Assembly (NCBI GenBank): GCA_016790575.1
Contig: JAEUOU010000005.1
Location: forward strand, 124,001 to 188,000
DNA: 64,000 nucleotides
From: Burkholderiaceae bacterium
Lineage (GTDB): Bacteria > Pseudomonadota > Gammaproteobacteria > Burkholderiales > Burkholderiaceae_C
Direction of reading: 5' to 3'
Shown piece after piece: positions 1 to 7,592 of this stretch. Each line of letters opens with the position of its first letter. Position 1 is the stretch's first letter. Under the pieces are notes generated by a model. That model searched no databases. It saw only the letters and a program-made list of their open reading frames with translations, and was not told the DNA's origin. The translations under genes and the position numbers were made by a program.

Positions 1-1328
1 TGGCGCGGGGCAATGCCCGATTCCACAAACGTGGGGCAGCTCGACAGGCTCAGTGTCGGCTGGGCGATATAGCCCGACGGGTTGGCCAGAACCGCCTTGC
101 CGAAGTCCTCGATCTCCGCCCTGGTCGAGGCCGGGCCGACCAGCATGCCATAGCCGCCGGCTCCATGGACTTCCTTGACCACCAGGTCCTTGAGGTTGGC
201 CATGACGTACTTCAGGTCATCGGGGTTTCGGCACATCCAGGTCGGCACGTTGTTCAGGATCGGTTTTTCGCCGAGGTAGAACTCGATCATCTTGGGCACA
301 TAGGGGTAGATCGACTTGTCGTCGGCCACGCCGGTGCCCACGGCATTGCAGATGGCGACGTTGCCGGCGCGGTAGGCATCCATCAGGCCGGCACAGCCCA
401 GCGTCGAAGTGGGACGGAAGACCTGCGGATCAAGGAAGTCGTCATCCACACGCCGGTAGATCACATCGACCCGTTTGGGGCCGCGGGTAGTCCGCATGTA
501 GACAAAGTCGTCCTTGACGAACAGGTCCTGCCCTTCCACCAGCTCCACACCCATCTGCTGCGCCAGAAAAGCATGTTCGAAATAGGCACTGTTGTACATG
601 CCCGGAGTGAGCACCACGACGGCAGGCTCGGCGGTCGTGGCCGGGGCGCTGGCACGCAAGGTCTCCAGCAGCAAGTCGGGGTAGTGGGCGACGGGGGCCA
701 CGGGGTTCTGGCTGAACAGCTCAGGAAACAGCCGCATCATCATCTTGCGGTCTTCCAGCATGTAGCTCACCCCACTGGGCACCCGCAGGTTGTCTTCGAG
801 CACGTAGTACTCGCCCTTGCCCTGGGCGTCGGGGGCGCGCACGATGTCGATGCCGCTGATATGCGAATAGATGCTGTTGGGCACTTTCACGCCCATCATC
901 TCCGGGCGGAACTGGGCGTTGCCCTCAATCTGCTCGCGGGGCACCACACCGGCCCGGAGAATCTCCTGGTCATGGTAGACGTCATGGATGAAGCGGTTCA
1001 GCGCGGTGACGCGTTGAACCAGGCCTTTTTCCATGCTGCGCCATTCATGCGCCGGAACAATGCGTGGAATCAGGTCGAACGGAATCAGGCGCTCGGTGCC
1101 CGCGCCATCCTCGTCCTTGGCACCGTACACGGCAAACGTGATGCCGACACGGCGGAAAATCATCTCCGCTTCGTCCCGGCGGGCACGCATGGTGGCCTCG
1201 GGTTGATTGGCCAGCCAGCGGGCATAAGCCACGTAATGGGGTCTGAGCCCGGACTGCGCATCGGCCCACCGGCCGCCCGCGCGCGCCAAAGACCCGAGGT
1301 CCTCATACATCTCATCAAACTTCAACAT
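1..1328 (-). CDS. Circularly permuted ATP-grasp protein (DUF404/DUF407 type), 3' end outside window
   Basis: The first 442 or so residues of a protein starting MLKFDEMYEDLG are visible; the gene runs off the left edge. Segments typical of circularly permuted ATP-grasp type 2 proteins are seen, such as FNRFIHDVYHD-like and GGYGMLVGPAST near the edge. Family members are about 470-480 residues, so perhaps 30-40 are missing. These enzymes are predicted amide or peptide ligases usually found with alpha-E and transglutaminase genes, as at 4007-11206 here. An AGGAG box at 1336-1340 lies 7 bases before the ATG and decides the start. It is a standalone version of the domain that is fused to alpha-E at 7593-10214. 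The substrate is unknown. Confidence 0.9.
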   Translation of the reverse strand, partial: MLKFDEMYEDLGSLARAGGRWADAQSGLRPHYVAYARWLANQPEATMRARRDEAEMIFRRVGITFAVYGAKDEDGAGTERLIPFDLIPRIVPAHEWRSMEKGLVQRVTALNRFIHDVYHDQEILRAGVVPREQIEGNAQFRPEMMGVKVPNSIYSHISGIDIVRAPDAQGKGEYYVLEDNLRVPSGVSYMLEDRKMMMRLFPELFSQNPVAPVAHYPDLLLETLRASAPATTAEPAVVVLTPGMYNSAYFEHAFLAQQMGVELVEGQDLFVKDDFVYMRTTRGPKRVDVIYRRVDDDFLDPQVFRPTSTLGCAGLMDAYRAGNVAICNAVGTGVADDKSIYPYVPKMIEFYLGEKPILNNVPTWMCRNPDDLKYVMANLKDLVVKEVHGAGGYGMLVGPASTRAEIEDFGKAVLANPSGYIAQPTLSLSSCPTFVESGIAPR

Positions 1329-1403
1329 GGCGAAACTCCTGCAGCCAGACAAAGCAATAAGCGCGCCAGGGGGCCCCAGCCCGGGCAACCGCCCGCAATC
1401 GCC

Positions 1404-3896
1404 TCAACGATGGTGCCAGTATCGCCGCACTTGATCGCGATGACAGCGCAACTGGTCCGGCAGGGCGGAGCTCCAGTGCGCCGCGCCGCACTCGGACGAG
1501 AGCGAGACCGTGCTCCCCACCGCCCGGTAGCGGGCCACGACGTCGGCGGCGGGATGACCGAATCGGTTGCGGTAGCCGGCCTGCACCAAGGCCCAGCGTG
1601 GCGACACGGCCTGGACAAACGCGGAAGTCGACGAAGTTTTGCTCCCGTGATGGGGAACCAGCAGGACATCGGCCCGCAGTGCGCCAGCGCTTTCGGCCAG
1701 CCGCTGCTCCTGTGCCGCTTCGATGTCGCCGGTCAGCAGGGCAACCCGACCTTGCGCTTCGATGCGCAGCACACAGCTGAGCGCATTGGTCCGGCGCACC
1801 CGTTCATAGTCTTCATCCCGGGGATGCAATATCTGGAAACGAACCCCGTCCCATTCCCAGTGTTGCCCGGCCACACAACGTTGGCCGGCGCGCAGCCGGT
1901 TGAGCGCATGGTCGGCTGGCAGGGAACTGAGGAGATCCGCCTCGTTCTGCTGCGCCAGAACCGGCGCCGCCCCACCGATGTGGTCCGCGTCGCCGTGACT
2001 GAGCACCAGGCGGTCGATCCGTTCACCCAGGGCACGCAGCAGTGGCACCAGAACCCGGTGGCCCGCGTCACTTTCCGCCGAATAGCGGGGCCCCGCGTCG
2101 TAGACCAGGGACCGCTGGGCGGTGCGTACGAGCACCGCATTGCCTTGCCCGATATCGGCCGCGAGCAGATCAAAGCTGCCCGGAGCCGGGCGCGGCGGCG
2201 ACCACAACAGCACCGGGAGCACCAGCGGCAAACCCAGCGCCCGCAGGCGCCAGGGCACGGGCAACACCAGCAGCGCAGCGCCGGCGAGGGCACCGATCCC
2301 GGCCCAGAGCGGCGCCTGGGGCAGCCAGAGTACCGCCAGCGGCCATTGCGCCATCACCTGCAGCATCGCGGCCAGCGGGTGCAGGGCCGCCGCCGCCCCA
2401 TCCCACAGGCCGCCCCAGAGCAATCCGCCCAAAGCCAGCGGGGTAACCACCAAGGTCACCCAGGGCACCGCCACCAGATTGGCCACCAGTCCGGCCAGCG
2501 ACACCTGACCGAACAACAGCAGCGTCAGCGGCGCCAGCGCCACGGTCAAAATGAGCTGCTCGCGCACCAAAAGGACAGTTTTGGAATGAAAACTGCCAAT
2601 ACCCAGCGCAAAACGGTCGTTTTTTGCTCTGTTATCCGTAGCAAAGAGAAGACCCACCGCGACGAAACTCAGCCAGAACCCGGGCGCCAGCAGGGCCCAG
2701 GGGTCTGCCAGGGTGACCACCGCGGCCACCATCATCCAGACCAAGGGCCACGGCCAGTGCCGCCCGCCCAGCCGCAGCACCACCACGGTGGCCAGCATCA
2801 GCGTCGTACGCTGCGCCGGCACCCCCCAGCCACTGAATACCGCATAGGCCGCCGCACAGACCAGCCCCCCGCAGCGCGCCGCATCCGGCGCCGGGAACCA
2901 CAGGCACAGGCGCCACCCCGCCCGCGCACTGGCGCGCCATGCGGCCCCCACCACCAGGGCGGCCAGCCAGGCGAACAAGGTAATGTGCAAGCCGGAGATG
3001 CTCATCAGATGCGCCACGCCGGTGGCCCGGAACACATCCCAGTCAGCCCGGGCGATGGAGGCCTGGTCGCCGGTCACCAGCGCAGCCACCACCCCGGCAA
3101 TCCGTTCCGGGCCCACGCCATGCTCCTGCGCTGCCATGCCGACCGGCGCGGAGGCCAGCCGGGCGGTGATCGCGTCCCGCACGTCCTGCCGCAGCCGCTG
3201 CAACGGGTATTGACCGCTGTCACCCAGCCATTGCGCCGCGTCGGACGGTCCCGCGCGCACTGTGCCGGTGGCACGCAAGCCCTGATCCCAGAGCCATTGT
3301 TCGTAATCGAAGCCGTAGGGGTTGCGATGCCCATGCGGGGCTTTGAGGCGGACGGTCAGCGCCCAGCGGTCGCCCGCCCGCAAGGGCCCGGGCTGGCGTT
3401 GCAGGCGCAGTCCGTCCTCGTCCACCGCGACACCGCCCCACCACCCCAGCAACACCTGCGACGGAACCACCACCGCAACGCCATCTGCCCGAGCCTCTTC
3501 GACCTGAAAGCGAAACCGCGCACCGGCATCATGAAACTGCGGCACCGACGCAATCACGCCCCGCACCCGCAGATCGCGCCCTTCCAGGGCCGGTTGCAGT
3601 CCCTGCGCCATGACGGCCACCGCCCGACTGCCAGCCAGCGCAAAACCGACGCTGGCCGCCAGCGCCGCCACCATCAGGGCCATCCCGGCCGGTGAGCGGC
3701 CCTGGCGAACCCGCCATCGCAGCGCAAGCGCCACCAGCACCGCCCCCGCGGCCACCAGCCCGTACCACGCCAGCGGCCACAACGCCGCCTGGTGCAACTG
3801 GACGCCGGTACCCGCAAGCAGCCCGGCGACGGCAGACACCAGACCAAACGGTCGGCCCGCCATCAAGGCGGGGGAAGACAGGCCGGCGGCAAACAT
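1404..3896 (-). CDS. comEC: DNA internalization competence protein ComEC/Rec2
   Basis: An 830-residue inner-membrane protein. The N-terminal region (about 1-230) has membrane segments and an OB-like domain, the central competence domain (about 240-540) carries the ISGLH motif and many membrane segments, and the C-terminal metallo-beta-lactamase domain (about 560-800) has LSHGDADHIGG and PHHGS. ComEC forms the channel that passes single-stranded DNA into the cytoplasm in natural transformation. Residues about 418-438, after FVAVGLLFATDN, are encoded by a dispersed repeat copy (2581-2645) and contain RAKNDRFALGIG, an unusual hydrophilic insert in a membrane region. No ribosome-binding site is seen; TAGCAT lies 6 bases before the ATG. 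The gene reads leftward toward the ATP-grasp gene with a 75-base gap. Confidence 0.95.
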   Translation of the reverse strand: MFAAGLSSPALMAGRPFGLVSAVAGLLAGTGVQLHQAALWPLAWYGLVAAGAVLVALALRWRVRQGRSPAGMALMVAALAASVGFALAGSRAVAVMAQGLQPALEGRDLRVRGVIASVPQFHDAGARFRFQVEEARADGVAVVVPSQVLLGWWGGVAVDEDGLRLQRQPGPLRAGDRWALTVRLKAPHGHRNPYGFDYEQWLWDQGLRATGTVRAGPSDAAQWLGDSGQYPLQRLRQDVRDAITARLASAPVGMAAQEHGVGPERIAGVVAALVTGDQASIARADWDVFRATGVAHLMSISGLHITLFAWLAALVVGAAWRASARAGWRLCLWFPAPDAARCGGLVCAAAYAVFSGWGVPAQRTTLMLATVVVLRLGGRHWPWPLVWMMVAAVVTLADPWALLAPGFWLSFVAVGLLFATDNRAKNDRFALGIGSFHSKTVLLVREQLILTVALAPLTLLLFGQVSLAGLVANLVAVPWVTLVVTPLALGGLLWGGLWDGAAAALHPLAAMLQVMAQWPLAVLWLPQAPLWAGIGALAGAALLVLPVPWRLRALGLPLVLPVLLWSPPRPAPGSFDLLAADIGQGNAVLVRTAQRSLVYDAGPRYSAESDAGHRVLVPLLRALGERIDRLVLSHGDADHIGGAAPVLAQQNEADLLSSLPADHALNRLRAGQRCVAGQHWEWDGVRFQILHPRDEDYERVRRTNALSCVLRIEAQGRVALLTGDIEAAQEQRLAESAGALRADVLLVPHHGSKTSSTSAFVQAVSPRWALVQAGYRNRFGHPAADVVARYRAVGSTVSLSSECGAAHWSSALPDQLRCHRDQVRRYWHHR
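2581..2645 (-). repeat. Dispersed repeat copy A (in frame inside comEC)
   Basis: Minus-strand reading: GCTACGGATAACAGAGC, then AACGACCGTTTTGCGCTGGG and TATTGGCAGTTTT. Same strand as comEC; encodes RAKNDRFALGIG. Confidence 0.8.
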
Positions 3897-3902
3897 CCCG
3901 CC

Positions 3903-3908
3903 ATGCTA
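3903..3908 (-). promoter_or_regulatory. -10-like hexamer TAGCAT, 6 bases before comEC start
   Basis: On the minus strand TAGCAT is followed by six bases and the comEC ATG, with no Shine-Dalgarno sequence. This spacing would put the transcription start at or beside the start codon. The -35 box is not convincing. Confidence 0.4.
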
Positions 3909-4006
3909 AACCGGCATGCGAACAAGCATCCGGCATGGCCCGGGTCTTGCTAGCATCGAGGTCACTGTTTTCCCTGCTTGCGACCCCCCGGCCGCCCTCA
4001 CCCGCC

Positions 4007-7000
4007 ATGTCCATTCACGCCGCCCTGCATCACGTCACTCACTACCGCTACGACCGCCCGGTCAACCTCGGCCCGCAGGTGATCCGCCTGCGCCCGGCGC
4101 CGCACTGCCGCAGCAACGTGATCTCCTACTCGCTGAAGATCGAACCCGCGCAGCACTTCATCAACTGGCAGCAGGACCCGTTTGCCAACTACCAGGCGCG
4201 CCTCGTATTCCCGGAAAAGACCACCGAATTCAAGGTCACGGTGGACCTGGTGGTGGAAATGGCGGTCTACAACCCCTTCGATTTCTTCCTGGAGCCCGAC
4301 GCCGAGCACTTCCCGTTTGCTTACAGCGAGGCCACGAAGCAGGAGCTCGCGCCCTACCTGGTCACCGAACCGGTCACCCCCCGGGTGCAGGCCTACCTGG
4401 ACACCATCGACCGCAGCCGGGCGCGCACCATCGATTTCCTGGTGAAGCTCAACCAGCAGCTGCAAGGCGACATCAAATACCTGATCCGCATGGAACCCGG
4501 CGTCCAGACGCCGGAGGAGACGCTGGAAAAAGCCAGCGGCTCCTGCCGCGATTCCGGCTGGCTGCTGGTGCAGCTGCTGCGCCATTGCGGCCTGGCCGCG
4601 CGCTTCGTGTCGGGTTACCTGATCCAGCTCAAGCCCGACGTCAAGAGCCTGGACGGCCCCAGCGGCACCGAGGTCGACTTCACCGACCTGCACGCCTGGT
4701 GCGAGGTCTACCTGCCCGGCGCCGGCTGGATCGGGCTGGACCCGACCTCCGGCCTGATGGCCGGCGAAGGCCACATCCCGCTGGCCTGCACCCCCCAGCC
4801 GTCCAGCGCCGCGCCGGTGGAAGGCGGGGTCGACAAGTGTGAGGTCGAGTTCGGCCACGACATGGTGGTCAGCCGCATTTACGAGTCGCCCCGCGTCACC
4901 CAACCCTACACCGACGAGCAGTGGAACGACGTCATGGCCCTGGGTGCGGCGGTCGATGAGAAGCTGCAGGCCGGTGACGTGCGCCTCACCATGGGCGGCG
5001 AGCCCACCTACGTGGCCGTGGACGACCGCGACGCGCCGGAGTGGAACACCGACGCGCTGGGTCCGACCAAACGCGGCTTCGCCACCGAGCTGGTCCACCG
5101 CCTGCGCGCGGAGTACGGCCGCGGGGGATTCCTGCATTTCGGGCAGGGCAAGTGGTATCCCGGCGAACAGCTGCCGCGCTGGGCCTTGTCGATCTTCTGG
5201 CGCAATGACGGCCAGCCGATCTGGCAGGACCCGACCCTCTTCGCCGACGAGCGCGAGGCCGCGCACTACACCAGCGAAGACGCCAGCCGCTTCGTGCACA
5301 CGCTGTCGCGCAAGCTGGGGCTGACCGACCGTTACATCGAACCGGGCTATGAGGACACCTGGTACTACCTGTGGCGCGAGCGCCGGCTGCCGGTCAATGT
5401 GGACCCTTTCGACTCCCGCCTCGACGACGAGATGGAACGGACCCGTCTGCGGCGCGTATTCAGCCAGCGGCTGGACTCGGTGGTCGGCTATGTCTTGCCC
5501 CTGCAGGCCCCGGAGACGGCGGGACCGTCGCTCTCCGGCCCCCGCTGGAGCACCGGTCCCTGGTTTTTCCGCGACGAGCGCATGTACCTGATCCCCGGCG
5601 ATTCGCCGATGGGGTATCGCCTCCCCCTGGACTCCCTGCCCTGGGTCAGCCAGGGGGACTACCCGTACTTGATTGAACAGGACCCGTTTGCAGCACGGGA
5701 CGCGCTGCCCGCGGCGGCAACCGTTCGGGCACAGTACAACCGGCTGCATGCGGGCCCCGAAGGCTACGCGGCCCATACACCGGGCGGCGGTTTCGCCGAA
5801 GGCGGCACCATCGCCATCCAGGCACAGGGCCACGAACACGGGGCCGGCAGCCCCTGGACCGACCCTGAACAGGCCAACTTGCACGGCGAAGGCCAACCCT
5901 CCCATGCCCGCCTGACCGGAGATACCACCCGCACCCCCCTGCGTCACGAATCCGCCCACTGGATTACCCGGACCGCGCTGTGTGTGGAGGCGCGGGACCC
6001 CATGCGGGCCAACGGCCCGAAAGCCGAGCGGGAGCATGGCGGAAAAAGTGGCGTGCTCTATATTTTCATGCCGCCGTTGGCCCGTCTGGAGGACTATCTG
6101 GACCTGCTGGCCGCCGTCGAATCCACCGCCAGTGAACTGGGCGTGCAGATCGTGCTGGAGGGCTATCCGCCGCCGCGCGATGCCCGCCTGAAGCTGCTGC
6201 AAGTGACCCCGGACCCCGGCGTGATCGAGGTCAACATCCATCCGGCCCACAACTGGGGGGAACTGGTTCAGCACACCGAGTTCCTCTACGACGCGGCCTT
6301 CCAGACACGTCTTTCGGCCGAAAAGTTCATGACGGACGGCCGCCACACCGGCACCGGCGGCGGCAACCATTTTGTGCTTGGTGGCGCCACACCGGCAGAC
6401 AGCCCGTTCCTGCGCCGCCCTGAGCTGCTCGCCAGCCTGCTGCTGTACTGGCACAACCATCCCTCGCTGAGCTACCTCTTCAGCGGCATGTTCATCGGCC
6501 CCACCAGCCAGGCCCCGCGCGTGGACGAAGCCCGCAATGACCAGTTGTACGAACTGGAGATTGCCCTGAAGGAAATCCACGCAAACCGCGACCGGTTCGG
6601 CACCGACATGCCGCCCTGGCTGGTCGACCGCACCCTGCGCAACATCCTGGTGGATGTCACCGGCAATACCCACCGCAGCGAATTCTGCATCGACAAGCTG
6701 TATTCACCGGACAGCAGCACGGGGCGCCTGGGCCTGCTGGAACTGCGTGCCTTCGAGATGCCACCGCACGCCCGCATGAGCATTGCGCAGCAGCTGCTGC
6801 TGCGTGCGCTGGTGGCCCGGTTCTGGAACGAACCCTACCGGGCACCCGTGACCCGCTGGGGCACCGAGCTGCACGACCGTTTCCTGCTGCCCACCTTCGT
6901 CAAGATGGATTTCGCGGACGTGATGGCCGAGATGCGTCAGGCCGGGTTTGCCTTCGACGACGCCTGGTTCGCGCCGCATTTCGAGTTCCGCTTCCCCCTG

Positions 7001-7540
7001 GTGGGCGAGGTGCAGAGCATGGGCATCGAGCTGACGCTGCGCAATGCCCTGGAGCCCTGGCACGTGATGGGGGAGGAAGGCTCGGCCGGCACCACCGTCC
7101 GGTATGTCGACTCTTCGCTGGAGCGCATCGAGGTACGCGTCACCGGACTCAACCAGAGCCGCTATGTGATCACCTGCAACGGCGAGCCGCTGCCGCTGCA
7201 GTCCACCGGAACTGCGGGCGAGTATGTCGCCGGAGTCCGCTACAAGGCCTGGAACCCGCCGTCCAGCCTGCATCCGAGCATCGGCGTGCACGCGCCGCTG
7301 ACCTTTGACATCGTCGACACCTGGATGAAGCGCTCGCTGGGGGGCTGCCAATACCATGTCGCTCACCCCGGCGGACGCAACTACGACAGCTTTCCGGTCA
7401 ACTCGTACGAAGCCGAAAGCCGCCGCCTGGCGCGCTTCTTCCGCATGGGTCACACCCCCGGGCGGATGGAGGTGCCGCCGGCCACCATCGATCTGCCGGG
7501 CAGCCGCGAATTCCCGTTCACACTGGACCTTCGCCGCTGA
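4007..7540 (+). CDS. Transglutaminase-like protein with C-terminal DUF2126 (GS-like amidoligase) region
   Basis: 1177 residues. The N-terminal part (about 1-290) is a bacterial transglutaminase-like domain with its N-terminal beta region; the predicted triad is Cys180 (SGSCRDSGW), His229 (DLHAWCEVY) and Asp245 (GLDPTSG). The rest (about 325-1177) matches DUF2126, with MGGEPTYV, VIEVNIHPAHNWGE and TGTGGGNHFVLGG. Comparative genomics has placed DUF2126 near glutamine-synthetase-fold COOH-NH2 ligases. Together the domains suggest a protein that makes and cuts amide bonds in an unknown peptide or cofactor. It is followed after 52 bases by the ATP-grasp/alpha-E gene and then a second transglutaminase, a recurrent gene group. 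The ATG at 4007 fits the family N-terminus; no strong ribosome-binding site is seen. Confidence 0.9.
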   Translation: MSIHAALHHVTHYRYDRPVNLGPQVIRLRPAPHCRSNVISYSLKIEPAQHFINWQQDPFANYQARLVFPEKTTEFKVTVDLVVEMAVYNPFDFFLEPDAEHFPFAYSEATKQELAPYLVTEPVTPRVQAYLDTIDRSRARTIDFLVKLNQQLQGDIKYLIRMEPGVQTPEETLEKASGSCRDSGWLLVQLLRHCGLAARFVSGYLIQLKPDVKSLDGPSGTEVDFTDLHAWCEVYLPGAGWIGLDPTSGLMAGEGHIPLACTPQPSSAAPVEGGVDKCEVEFGHDMVVSRIYESPRVTQPYTDEQWNDVMALGAAVDEKLQAGDVRLTMGGEPTYVAVDDRDAPEWNTDALGPTKRGFATELVHRLRAEYGRGGFLHFGQGKWYPGEQLPRWALSIFWRNDGQPIWQDPTLFADEREAAHYTSEDASRFVHTLSRKLGLTDRYIEPGYEDTWYYLWRERRLPVNVDPFDSRLDDEMERTRLRRVFSQRLDSVVGYVLPLQAPETAGPSLSGPRWSTGPWFFRDERMYLIPGDSPMGYRLPLDSLPWVSQGDYPYLIEQDPFAARDALPAAATVRAQYNRLHAGPEGYAAHTPGGGFAEGGTIAIQAQGHEHGAGSPWTDPEQANLHGEGQPSHARLTGDTTRTPLRHESAHWITRTALCVEARDPMRANGPKAEREHGGKSGVLYIFMPPLARLEDYLDLLAAVESTASELGVQIVLEGYPPPRDARLKLLQVTPDPGVIEVNIHPAHNWGELVQHTEFLYDAAFQTRLSAEKFMTDGRHTGTGGGNHFVLGGATPADSPFLRRPELLASLLLYWHNHPSLSYLFSGMFIGPTSQAPRVDEARNDQLYELEIALKEIHANRDRFGTDMPPWLVDRTLRNILVDVTGNTHRSEFCIDKLYSPDSSTGRLGLLELRAFEMPPHARMSIAQQLLLRALVARFWNEPYRAPVTRWGTELHDRFLLPTFVKMDFADVMAEMRQAGFAFDDAWFAPHFEFRFPLVGEVQSMGIELTLRNALEPWHVMGEEGSAGTTVRYVDSSLERIEVRVTGLNQSRYVITCNGEPLPLQSTGTAGEYVAGVRYKAWNPPSSLHPSIGVHAPLTFDIVDTWMKRSLGGCQYHVAHPGGRNYDSFPVNSYEAESRRLARFFRMGHTPGRMEVPPATIDLPGSREFPFTLDLRR

Positions 7541-7577
7541 GGGGTAAGTCCCGGGGCATGGCGGCCCCACCGGGTGT

Positions 7578-7583
7578 GACAAT
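7578..7583 (+). promoter_or_regulatory. -10-like hexamer GACAAT, 9 bases before the ATP-grasp/alpha-E gene
   Basis: GACAAT ends nine bases before the ATG at 7593. There is no Shine-Dalgarno sequence in between, so a very short or absent leader is possible. Confidence 0.3.
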
Positions 7584-7592
7584 ACCGACCCG

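Noticed and set aside
165-3695. Plus-strand open frame of 1176 codons
   Set aside because: Antisense to the ATP-grasp gene and comEC; composition is a mirror of those genes, with many His, Gln and Arg and no recognisable domain.
3998-6673. Minus-strand open frame of 891 codons
   Set aside because: Antisense shadow of the transglutaminase/DUF2126 gene in high-GC DNA; no domain or ribosome-binding site.
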